Assembly: GCA_044221445.1 (NCBI GenBank)
Contig: JBGAPF010000037.1
Span: 1 to 11,131 of the forward strand
Reading direction: 5' to 3'
Source: JBDHTS01 sp044221445
GTDB lineage: Bacteria; Pseudomonadota; Alphaproteobacteria; Micavibrionales; Micavibrionaceae
DNA: 11,131 bases
In this document: one piece after another, positions 1 to 5,817 of the stretch
Layout of the letters: every line of letters starts with the position of its first letter
How positions within the stretch are numbered: the first letter of the stretch is position 1
Made by a program: the position numbers and the translations under genes
Notes under the pieces: model-generated
What the model was told of the DNA's origin: nothing
Database searches by the model: none
Seen by the model: the letters and a program-made list of their open reading frames with translations, nothing else

Positions 1-162
1 AACGTCACTGCGGCGGTTCCCTGGAATGACGCCGCGCTTTTTCCAGCCCTGAACCGTCGTTACCGGCACCAGCATCTTGCTGGCCATCGGCCGGATGCCG
101 CCAAAACGTTCGATAATTTGTTCAGCTTGATCGAGGGAGGTCTGTTCGCTTGCTTCAGTCAT
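1..162 (-). CDS. N-terminal fragment of a protein with an HTH-like head, possibly Mic60/mitofilin-like
   Basis: The 54 visible codons start at ATG 162-160, with an AAGGG ribosome-binding site 8-9 bases upstream, and run off the left edge, so the gene is partial. Residues 10-51 look like a small DNA-binding-type fold: a helix (DQAEQIIERFGG), then IRPMASKMLVPVTTVQGW, then KKRGVIPGNRR. This resembles the short HTH segment (carph-isopro type) at the head of several alphaproteobacterial proteins. The start is 20 bases after the hemD stop on the same strand, so it is probably the third gene of a hemC-hemD operon. From recalled synteny, many alphaproteobacteria have a COG4223 (mitofilin/Mic60-like inner-membrane) gene at this place. 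That identity is inference, because no membrane segment or coiled coil is visible yet. It could equally be a free-standing small regulator. Confidence 0.7.
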   Translation of the reverse strand, partial: MTEASEQTSLDQAEQIIERFGGIRPMASKMLVPVTTVQGWKKRGVIPGNRRSDV

Positions 163-165
163 CGT

Positions 166-180
166 GTAAACCCTTGAAAT
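166..180. repeat. 15-bp repeat, copy 1 (upstream of the HTH gene)
   Basis: The 15 bases gtaaacccttgaaat are identical to 1862-1876. On the minus strand this copy carries the AAGGG ribosome-binding site of the gene starting at 162. See the matching copy in the hemC-tsaD gap. Confidence 0.6.
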
Positions 181-182
181 CC

Positions 183-884
183 TTACGCTTTAAAGTTATC
201 GATCAGTTCGAGCATGGCATCGTGGCAGGGGCGTACCGCCTGCCGTACGTCCTGCCACGGCAAATGTCTGAGAGACTGTACCACCGGCGCGCTCAAACAC
301 AAGGCCTTTATTGTGCGAAAACAATCCATACGGTCATAATATTCAACCAGTCCCGCAAACACCGCAGCGGTGCGCGGAGAGTAAAACAGCACGGTCGATA
401 CTATGTGCCGGTCTAACAGGTCCAGTAACCCGTCACTGAATTTTTTGGCAGCCGTCGCCTTATAAACCGTCAGGTTAGTAATTGATATATCTGGAAGATT
501 ATTCATTGCAGCTTTATCCCGCCCACAGGGATGCAAAAGATTCATCCCCTGCCCTTCGGATAATAAAAGCGATTCAAGTTCGGAAACACCGCCATCTGCG
601 CATCTTACATTTTGAAAGCCATAACTACGGGCGACGAATTCAGTATGCTTTCCAACGGCAAAAACCGGCAGGCTTTCCAAACGCCAAGAGGCCGGAACCG
701 CCTCAAGAGCATGCGCGCTTGTTACGATAATTCCATTGAAATCAGAAGGTTTCGGCCATTCGGCACGAACCGTATCGATAATGAGCATGGGCTCGATAAA
801 TGTCTCGAACCCTCGCTGATGAAGATCGGCGGCACAGCGTTCCGAATCGGGACGCGGACGCGTCAGAAGCGTGAGTAAAGTCAT
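183..884 (-). CDS. hemD: Uroporphyrinogen-III synthase (HemD)
   Basis: Cytoplasmic enzyme that closes linear hydroxymethylbilane, with inversion of ring D, to give uroporphyrinogen III, the branch point to heme and cobalamin. At 233 aa it is slightly shorter than the usual 240-260. The family is very divergent, so the call rests on several weak marks: LLTRPRPDSE at residues 5-14, a G-I-I-V-T-S-A-H-A strand around 51-59, the VYKATA segment at the inter-domain crossover, VLFYSPRTAAVF in the second domain, and the terminal P-x-H-D-A-M-L helix. Genomic position confirms it: its ATG overlaps the hemC stop (ATGA, 881-884), which implies translational coupling. A sampled 60-base stretch (421-480) is 50% GC, lower than the centre of acsA. 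hemD commonly drifts in this way because of its loose sequence constraint. Confidence 0.92.
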   Translation of the reverse strand: MTLLTLLTRPRPDSERCAADLHQRGFETFIEPMLIIDTVRAEWPKPSDFNGIIVTSAHALEAVPASWRLESLPVFAVGKHTEFVARSYGFQNVRCADGGVSELESLLLSEGQGMNLLHPCGRDKAAMNNLPDISITNLTVYKATAAKKFSDGLLDLLDRHIVSTVLFYSPRTAAVFAGLVEYYDRMDCFRTIKALCLSAPVVQSLRHLPWQDVRQAVRPCHDAMLELIDNFKA

Positions 885-1813
885 AGAAGAAGGCCAGGCG
901 GCACGTGAGCCTTGAGATCCTTCCCTACCGCTTCGCCCAGGATTTGCGCGTCATGGGAAGTTTCGACACGACCTGACAGTGCCGCTTCATAGAATTGCTT
1001 GCCGTCTGTCGATGCCACAGCCGCCTGTAGTGTCAGATGGTTTCCATCCAGAACGGCATAGGATCCTATCGGTGTGTGGCATGAGCCGTTAAGAATCTGG
1101 AGAGCGGCACGCTCCGCCGTTACACACAAGCCGGTTGCTTTGCAATGCACGACATCAAGCGCTTCATGTATCCACTTATTATCTTTACGGACTTCTATAC
1201 CTATGGCTCCTTGCCCGGCCGAAGGAAGCATTTCCTCAGGCTCAAGAACGCAGGCCACCTCATGTTCCAGCCCCAGTCTCCTGAGCCCCGCCAGCGCCAG
1301 AAATGTCGCATCGACCTGTCCGGCCCGCAGCTTTTCAATCCGCGTCGGAACGTTTCCACGCAGCGGTAAAATCCTGAGATCAGGGCGCCTTGCAAGTATG
1401 AACGCCTGGCGACGCAACGACGATGTGCCCAGGCTGGCCCCTTGCTCAAGACCGGCCAGCGTTGAACATTCATTTGCCAGGAAAGCATCCCGCGCGTCTT
1501 CGCGCGGCAGCATATGGTCGATCACCAGTTCATCGGGAAGAAAGGACGGCATGTCCTTCATCGAATGCACGCCGCAATCGATCTCGCCTTTCAGCAACGC
1601 GAGTTCTATTTCACGCGCGAACTGCCCCTTGCCGCCAGCCGCTTCGGACAGACGGGTCTCGCCCTGTGCAGGCTTCCAGTCGCCGGACGTCACGATGCGG
1701 ACAACTTCGACATTGAGCGCTGGATGCGCCATGCGCAAGGCATCGGCGACCAGCCCTGTCTGCACCAGCGCCAGCCGCGAACCCCGCGTTCCTATCCTGA
1801 TCGTCCTTTTCAT
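881..1813 (-). CDS. hemC: Porphobilinogen deaminase / hydroxymethylbilane synthase (HemC)
   Basis: Polymerises four porphobilinogen units into hydroxymethylbilane in the cytoplasm. The 310 aa are the normal family length. Visible hallmarks are RIGTRGSRLAL at residues 6-16, VHSMKDMP at 82-89 with the catalytic Asp87, the substrate-binding TSSLRRQ at 130-136 (Arg134, Arg135), LRGNVPTR at 151-158, LPSAGQGAIGIE at 196-207, and the dipyrromethane cofactor cysteine Cys245 in LNGSCHTPIG. All expected active-site residues are present, so the enzyme should be functional. It is first in the operon hemC-hemD-(HTH/Mic60-like) and reads away from tsaD. The start at 1813 has only a weak A-rich region upstream and no clear Shine-Dalgarno. 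I could not find a convincing promoter in the gap. Confidence 0.98.
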   Translation of the reverse strand: MKRTIRIGTRGSRLALVQTGLVADALRMAHPALNVEVVRIVTSGDWKPAQGETRLSEAAGGKGQFAREIELALLKGEIDCGVHSMKDMPSFLPDELVIDHMLPREDARDAFLANECSTLAGLEQGASLGTSSLRRQAFILARRPDLRILPLRGNVPTRIEKLRAGQVDATFLALAGLRRLGLEHEVACVLEPEEMLPSAGQGAIGIEVRKDNKWIHEALDVVHCKATGLCVTAERAALQILNGSCHTPIGSYAVLDGNHLTLQAAVASTDGKQFYEAALSGRVETSHDAQILGEAVGKDLKAHVPPGLLL

Positions 1814-1861
1814 GACCGGCTTTTTATCACCGCAGGCGATGCGATGAAAGAAAAGAGTACG

Positions 1862-1876
1862 GTAAACCCTTGAAAT
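1862..1876. repeat. 15-bp repeat, copy 2 (hemC-tsaD gap)
   Basis: Exact copy of the 15 bases at 166-180, here in the divergent gap between hemC and tsaD. It is 48 bases upstream of the hemC start on the minus strand and just upstream of the first possible tsaD start. It contains TTGAAA on the plus strand and AAGGG on the minus strand. No start codon follows the AAGGG at a useful distance here, so it is not simply a ribosome-binding site. Function is unknown. Confidence 0.55.
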
Positions 1877-1881
1877 TTCGT

Positions 1882-1902
1882 GAAGGCGTTAAATGGCGCC
1901 TT
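1882..1902 (+). promoter_or_regulatory. Ribosome-binding site and small hairpin at an alternative tsaD start
   Basis: GAAGG at 1882-1886 lies 6 bases before ATG 1893-1895, which opens the same frame as tsaD and would add 16 residues (MAPFLVRLSGLWLNNR) to its N terminus. AAGGCG (1883-1888) pairs with CGCCTT (1897-1902), placing this start codon in the 8-base loop. The family normally begins at the later ATG (1941), which has no visible Shine-Dalgarno. Either the longer form is made, or this is leader structure. Confidence 0.4.
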
Positions 1903-1940
1903 TCCTTGTGCGTTTAAGCGGCCTGTGGTTAAACAACCGG

Positions 1941-2996
1941 ATGAACATTCTCGGCATTGAGACCAGTTGCGACGAAACCGCCGCCGCCGTCGTCAACGAC
2001 AAATGCGAAATCCTGTCCAGCCTGCTGCTGAGCCAGTTGCGCGAGCACAGCGTCTTCGGCGGCGTGGTGCCGGAAATCGCCGCGCGGACCCATGTCCAGC
2101 ATATCGACCGTCTTATCGGCGCGGCGGTTGCCGATTCTGGCCTGCGCTTCAACGATCTGGACGGGGTCGCGGCGACCTGCGGTCCCGGACTGATCGGCGG
2201 TGTGATGGTCGGGATGACGGCGGGCAAAGCCATTGCCGCCGCTTTGAACAAACCGTTTATCGCCGTGAACCATCTGGAAGCGCATGCCCTGACGCCCCGC
2301 CTGACCGGAGAGGTCTCGTTTCCTTATATGCTGCTGCTGGTGTCCGGCGGGCATACCCAGATCTTGGCAGTCGAGGGGGTCGGACGCTATAAACTGATGG
2401 CCACCACAATCGACGACGCGCTGGGTGAATGTTTCGACAAGGCGGCGAAGCTGATGGGCCTGCCTTATCCAGGCGGCCCTAATTTGGAAAAAGCCGCCGC
2501 GCGTTGCGCCGACGGCGCCGCCGCCATCGCCCACTTCCCGCTGCCGCGCCCGATGACGGGAAGAGCCGAGCTTGCCTTTTCTTTTTCCGGCCTGAAAACG
2601 GCCGTGCGCATCCATGTCGAGCGGCTGCAGGGCGACATGCTGGCGATGCAGGATGTCGCAGACCTTGCCCATGCTTTTCAAAACGCAGCGGCGGAGATCG
2701 TCGCGGAACGGTGCGGCCGGGCGATAAAACTGTTTATCGAAACCTATGGCAGGCAGGTTCTGGTAGTATCCGGCGGCGTGGCGGCCAATCGCGCAATCCG
2801 CAGGGCGCTCGAAGACCTGGCCGCGAAGAACGGCATGGCGTTTGCCGCGCCGCCGCCCGCGCTCTGCTCGGATAACGGAGCAATGGTCGCATGGACAGGC
2901 GTGGAGAGGCTGCGCCTCGGCCTGAACGACCCGCTCGACATCGCCGCGCGACCGCGCTGGCCGCTGGAAGACATCAGGAATTCGCAAGCCGGCTGA
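1941..2996 (+). CDS. tsaD: tRNA N6-threonylcarbamoyladenosine transferase subunit TsaD
   Basis: ASKHA-fold, metal-dependent catalytic subunit that transfers the threonylcarbamoyl group from TC-AMP to A37 of ANN-decoding tRNAs, working with TsaB and TsaE. The 351 aa from ATG 1941 match the usual 335-360. Motifs: ILGIETSCDET at 3-13, the iron-binding pair His111 and His115 in NHLEAH, SGGHTQ at 135-140, GECFDKAAK with Asp166, GGPNLE at 178-183, VVSGGVAANRAIR, and CSDNGAM with metal ligand Asp311. I chose ATG 1941 because homologues begin directly with the ILGIETSCDET strand. An in-frame ATG at 1893 has the better ribosome-binding site and would add 16 residues. The gene reads away from hemC, and gpsA follows after 105 bases on the same strand, a pairing frequent in alphaproteobacteria. 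Confidence 0.98.
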   Translation: MNILGIETSCDETAAAVVNDKCEILSSLLLSQLREHSVFGGVVPEIAARTHVQHIDRLIGAAVADSGLRFNDLDGVAATCGPGLIGGVMVGMTAGKAIAAALNKPFIAVNHLEAHALTPRLTGEVSFPYMLLLVSGGHTQILAVEGVGRYKLMATTIDDALGECFDKAAKLMGLPYPGGPNLEKAAARCADGAAAIAHFPLPRPMTGRAELAFSFSGLKTAVRIHVERLQGDMLAMQDVADLAHAFQNAAAEIVAERCGRAIKLFIETYGRQVLVVSGGVAANRAIRRALEDLAAKNGMAFAAPPPALCSDNGAMVAWTGVERLRLGLNDPLDIAARPRWPLEDIRNSQAG

Positions 2997-3043
2997 GCCG
3001 CCAAGGGAAAAATACTTTCGCCGGATAACCAAGGGCCGGTTTG

Positions 3044-3064
3044 ACCTCTCCCACAGGGAAAGGT
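3044..3064. repeat. Imperfect hairpin in the tsaD-gpsA gap
   Basis: ACCTCTCCC (3044-3052), loop ACA, GGGAAAGGT (3056-3064). The 9-bp arms pair except for one C/A mismatch. No T-run follows, so it is not a classical intrinsic terminator. The CCTCTCCC...GGGAGAGG style resembles REP-like intergenic palindromes of proteobacteria, so a degraded copy is one reading. A TTGACC at 3041-3046 with TAAGAA 17 bases later could be read as a weak gpsA promoter overlapping this hairpin, but the -10 match is poor. Confidence 0.4.
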
Positions 3065-3101
3065 AAGAAGAATGTCTTGCGTAACATAAGGATCGGATCT
3101 C

Positions 3102-4097
3102 ATGACCACTATCGCGATAATCGGCGCAGGCGCATGGGGAACGGCTCTGGCCCAGACCATGGCGGACGGGGAGCGAAGGATCGTGATCTGGGCGCGGGAA
3201 CCGGAGGTCGTCGAATCGATCAACGCGAAGCATGAAAATATCCCTTTCCTGCCCGGCATTCCTCTTCACCGTTCGATTACCGCGACCGGCAGCCTGTCCG
3301 GCACGGGCGATGCCGATCTGTATCTGATCGTCACCCCGGCCCAGCATGTGCGCGCGACGCTTGCCAGCCTGAAAAGCCAGCTGGCAGGGGGCAAGCCCGC
3401 CGTCATATGTGCCAAAGGCATCGAGATGAAATCCGGCCTGCTTTTAAGTCAGGTGGCGCAGGAGGAAGCGCCCGGCGCGACGATCGCCGTGCTGACAGGC
3501 CCGACCTTCGCCTCCGAAATCGCGCATGGCCTGCCGAGCGCCGTCACGGTCGCCTGCACCGATAAAGAGGCGGCCGAACGTATCCGCGACTCGGTCGCCA
3601 GCCGGCTGATCCGCCCCTATGCCACCGATGATATTCTGGGAGCTGAGATCGGCGGCGCCGTGAAAAACGTCATCGCCATCGCCGCCGGGATCGTAATGGG
3701 ACGCAAGTTGGGGGAAAGCGCCCGCGCAGCCCTTATCACACGCGGCCTGGCCGAAATGGCGCGCCTGGCCGCCGCCATGGGCGCGAAGCGGGAGACCCTG
3801 ATGGGCATGTGCGGCGTGGGCGACCTGATGCTCACCTGTTCCTCGATGCAGTCGCGCAACTATTCCCTGGGGATGCAACTGGGCGAAGGACGGTCTCTGG
3901 AAGACATACTGGGTGAACGAAAATCGGTAACGGAAGGCGTCTTTACAGCGCAGGCCCTGTCGGTCATGGCCAAGAAACAGGCCGTCGACATGCCTATCTG
4001 CGAGGCCGTGAACAAATGCCTGAACGAAGGCGCAAGCCTAGATTCTGTGATCGAAGGAATGATGGATCGGCCGTTAAAACGGGCAGAAACGACCTAA
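3102..4097 (+). CDS. gpsA: NAD(P)-dependent glycerol-3-phosphate dehydrogenase (GpsA)
   Basis: Reduces dihydroxyacetone phosphate to sn-glycerol 3-phosphate, the backbone of phospholipids, in the cytoplasm. The 331 aa match the family. The N-terminal Rossmann fold has GAGAWG at residues 8-13. FLPG (49-52), CAKGIE with Lys105, and LTGPTFASEIAHG (131-143) line the substrate and cofactor site. The catalytic lysine is Lys188 in GGAVKNVIAIAAGI. GVGDLMLTC (238-246) with Asp241 and SRNYSLG (251-257, Arg252-Asn253) are the conserved C-domain signatures. AAGGA is positioned 9 bases before the ATG. The gene lies downstream of tsaD and ends 12 bases before the end of the opposing lipoprotein gene, with no obvious terminator between the two stops. 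Confidence 0.98.
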   Translation: MTTIAIIGAGAWGTALAQTMADGERRIVIWAREPEVVESINAKHENIPFLPGIPLHRSITATGSLSGTGDADLYLIVTPAQHVRATLASLKSQLAGGKPAVICAKGIEMKSGLLLSQVAQEEAPGATIAVLTGPTFASEIAHGLPSAVTVACTDKEAAERIRDSVASRLIRPYATDDILGAEIGGAVKNVIAIAAGIVMGRKLGESARAALITRGLAEMARLAAAMGAKRETLMGMCGVGDLMLTCSSMQSRNYSLGMQLGEGRSLEDILGERKSVTEGVFTAQALSVMAKKQAVDMPICEAVNKCLNEGASLDSVIEGMMDRPLKRAETT

Positions 4098-4109
4098 AAG
4101 TTCAGATGT

Positions 4110-4619
4110 TTACCAAGAGGGACGGGTAACAAGTCCGCCATATATCCCACCTCTTTTTAAGGACTGTTGTGTCCCTCTTGTAGAGCCGCCCAGCAAATTG
4201 TTTGCGATGCCTTGAGCTTTGCAATCCCAATCATAATCCTGAATAGCCCCGCTGCTTAAAGCATCGCTTGCAGCTATTGTAGTAGCAGCGCCCCCTACAC
4301 CTCCAATAACGGCCCAAAGCCAGTTTCCAGTAAGCAACCCTGCGCCCGCGGCTCCGACAGCCCCTCCTGCTGTGGCGTTCCTGCCAGAATGAGGTGTTTG
4401 CTGCACAGCCTGTGCATACAGCCCGCACGCATCATAATTAATTGTCGGAATTTTATGATTTTCAACCTCAGCCGTGGTCCAATCAAGATAGCCACTAAGA
4501 TCGTTCTTGGCCTGAAACTCCTCTCTAGGCGTACTTACTTCAGGGGCATGAGTACAAGCTGCCAATACACCAAGTGCCGTGCCGCCTACCAAAGACCTGA
4601 AATACTTGGAATACGACAT
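4110..4619 (-). CDS. Small glycine-zipper lipoprotein, function unknown
   Basis: 169-aa predicted lipoprotein. Residues 1-22 are a signal peptide with a basic start, a hydrophobic core VGGTALGVLA and lipobox LAAC, so Cys22 should be lipidated after signal peptidase II cleavage. Residues 84-117 form a Gly/Ala-rich hydrophobic region (GGAVGAAGAGLLTG, then WLWAVIGGVGGAATT) of glycine-zipper type, as in small envelope lipoproteins such as SlyB/Pcp and YMGG proteins. Cys65 and Cys133 could form a disulfide. GAGGAG lies 8 bases before the ATG, and a good sigma-70-type promoter is upstream. Hand counts of two 60-base samples gave 45% and 40% GC, against 70% in a sample of acsA, so the gene is compositionally unlike its neighbours. 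It sits alone on the minus strand between gpsA and the EVE gene. The envelope location is well supported. A specific function is not. Confidence 0.82.
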   Translation of the reverse strand: MSYSKYFRSLVGGTALGVLAACTHAPEVSTPREEFQAKNDLSGYLDWTTAEVENHKIPTINYDACGLYAQAVQQTPHSGRNATAGGAVGAAGAGLLTGNWLWAVIGGVGGAATTIAASDALSSGAIQDYDWDCKAQGIANNLLGGSTRGTQQSLKRGGIYGGLVTRPSW

Positions 4620-4643
4620 TTTTTATTCTCCTCAAGCTGCACG

Positions 4644-4671
4644 CTTACAAATTATTATTCAATGATATAAG
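4644..4671 (+). promoter_or_regulatory. Possible promoter of the EVE-ung unit
   Basis: CTTACA at 4644-4649 (4 of 6 to TTGACA), a 16-base spacer, then TATAAG at 4666-4671 (5 of 6 to TATAAT). Transcription would start about 30 bases before the EVE ATG. Its -10 box covers the same bases as the -10 of the opposing lipoprotein promoter. No other plausible signal is seen upstream of the EVE gene. The call is based only on hexamer matches. Confidence 0.4.
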
Positions 4672-4692
4672 CTTTAAACCATCAAAAGTCAA
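4664..4692 (-). promoter_or_regulatory. Predicted sigma-70 promoter of the lipoprotein gene
   Basis: Read on the minus strand: TTGACT (positions 4692-4687, 5 of 6 to consensus), a 17-base spacer, TATATC (4669-4664, 4 of 6). The predicted start near 4657 leaves a leader of about 38 bases containing the GAGGAG ribosome-binding site of the lipoprotein gene. The surrounding 78-base gap is strongly AT-rich. Confidence 0.55.
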
Positions 4693-4706
4693 AAAATGTG
4701 AAAAAA

Positions 4707-5114
4707 ATGTCTTACTGGCTCATCAAATCCGAACCCGCTAGCTGGTCCTGGGATCAGCAGGTAAAGAAGGGTGTCGAATCCTGGAACGGCGTGAGGAATC
4801 ACCAGGCGGCGAACAATTTGAAAGCCATGAAAAAAGGCGACAAGGCGTTCTTTTATCATTCAAATGAAGGGAAGGAGATCGTCGGTATTGCCGAAATCGT
4901 CCGCGAGGCTTATCCCGACCCTACCGATGAAAAAGGCCGGTTCGTAATGGTCGATGTGAAAGCAGTCGAACCCCTGAAAAAACCCGTTGCGCTGGCCGAG
5001 ATCAAAACCCACCCGGCCCTGTCCGATATGGTGCTCGTTCATAATTCGCGCCTGTCCGTCCAGCCGGTGACTGCGGCGGAGTGGAAAACCGTTATATCGT
5101 TGAGCAAAGCATGA
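4707..5114 (+). CDS. EVE-domain protein (PUA/YTH-like modified-nucleotide reader family)
   Basis: A 135-aa single-domain protein of the EVE family, a PUA-superfamily fold related to YTH domains and to human THYN1. Characterised members bind modified bases in nucleic acids, and the family is widely suspected of acting in modified-DNA or RNA recognition. Signature segments: YWLIKSEP at residues 3-10, W16-S-W, the ligand-site stretch WNGVRNHQA at 26-34, KGDKAFFYHSN at 43-53, YPDP at 69-72, and VMVDVKAV at 80-87. I prefer ATG 4707 because homologues start with M-x-Y-W. An in-frame GTG at 4698 would add three residues, and neither has a clear Shine-Dalgarno. The stop overlaps the ung ATG (ATGA, 5111-5114), so the two are probably translated together. 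The ligand cannot be read from sequence. Confidence 0.93.
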   Translation: MSYWLIKSEPASWSWDQQVKKGVESWNGVRNHQAANNLKAMKKGDKAFFYHSNEGKEIVGIAEIVREAYPDPTDEKGRFVMVDVKAVEPLKKPVALAEIKTHPALSDMVLVHNSRLSVQPVTAAEWKTVISLSKA

Positions 5115-5788
5115 GCGCCATCAAGCTGGAAAAAGACTGGCTCGACCTTCTCGAACCGGAATTCGAACGGCCTTATATGAAGGCGCTGAAAACGTTTCTG
5201 CAGGCGGAGCAGACGGCCGGCAAAATTGTCTTCCCCCCGGGGCGCGAGATTTTCAGCGCGTTCAACGCCACGCGGTTCGACGATATCAAAGTCGTCATCA
5301 TCGGCCAGGATCCCTATCACGGCCCCGGCCAGGCGCATGGCCTGGCCTTTTCCGTGCGCAAGGGCGTGCGGATACCGCCGAGCTTGGTCAATATCTACAA
5401 GGAAATCGAAAACGAATATGGCGCCCCCATGCCTGCCACCGGAGACCTGACCGGGTGGGCGCGACAGGGCGTCCTGCTGCTCAACGCGACCCTGACCGTC
5501 CGGCAGGCGGAGGCCGGATCGCATCAGCGCAAGGGATGGGAAGACTTCACCGACGCCGTCATCCATGCCGTCAACGACCGTCTGGAGCATGTGGTGTTCA
5601 TGCTGTGGGGTTCGTACGCCCAGAAAAAAGGCGGATTCATCGACCGCAAACGGCACCTGGTTCTGGAGACGGTGCATCCCTCGCCGCTCTCCGCCCATCG
5701 CGGTTTCCTTGGCTGCGGGCATTTCAAAAAGGCGAACGAGTATCTGGCGGCGCACGGGCGCGGAACGATTGAATGGCACAGCCTTTAA
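5111..5788 (+). CDS. ung: Uracil-DNA glycosylase, family 1 (Ung)
   Basis: Excises uracil from DNA as the first step of base excision repair. The 225 aa from ATG 5111 match family-1 enzymes (about 220-230). Motif A, the water-activating loop GQDPYHGPGQAHGLAFSVR, begins at residue 65 and carries catalytic Asp67 and Tyr69. PPSL at 89-92 is the DNA-compression loop. LLLNATLTV contains the uracil-binding Asn125. HPSPLSAHRGF at 189-199 is the minor-groove intercalation loop with catalytic His189 and Leu193. All key residues are intact. The start overlaps the EVE stop by ATGA. An in-frame ATG at 5081 inside the EVE gene would add ten residues not seen in homologues. acsA follows after 29 bases. Confidence 0.98.
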   Translation: MSAIKLEKDWLDLLEPEFERPYMKALKTFLQAEQTAGKIVFPPGREIFSAFNATRFDDIKVVIIGQDPYHGPGQAHGLAFSVRKGVRIPPSLVNIYKEIENEYGAPMPATGDLTGWARQGVLLLNATLTVRQAEAGSHQRKGWEDFTDAVIHAVNDRLEHVVFMLWGSYAQKKGGFIDRKRHLVLETVHPSPLSAHRGFLGCGHFKKANEYLAAHGRGTIEWHSL

Positions 5789-5795
5789 AAAGGCT
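5780..5795. repeat. Short palindrome over the ung stop codon
   Basis: AGCCTTT, two bases AA, AAAGGCT: 7-bp arms around the ung stop TAA (5786-5788). In RNA this would be a 6-bp stem with a 4-base loop. There is no T-run, so read-through into acsA is likely. It may be a weak hairpin in the ung-acsA junction or chance. Confidence 0.3.
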
Positions 5796-5817
5796 TTAAC
5801 GCAAAAGGCATACGCGC

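Noticed and set aside
1074..1847. 257-codon plus-strand frame
   Set aside because: Antisense to hemC, with low-complexity Ser/Arg/Pro composition typical of a shadow frame.
1929..3347. Long open frame (472 codons) on the minus strand
   Set aside because: It runs across tsaD, the intergenic gap and the start of gpsA, both certain genes. It is a composition artefact.
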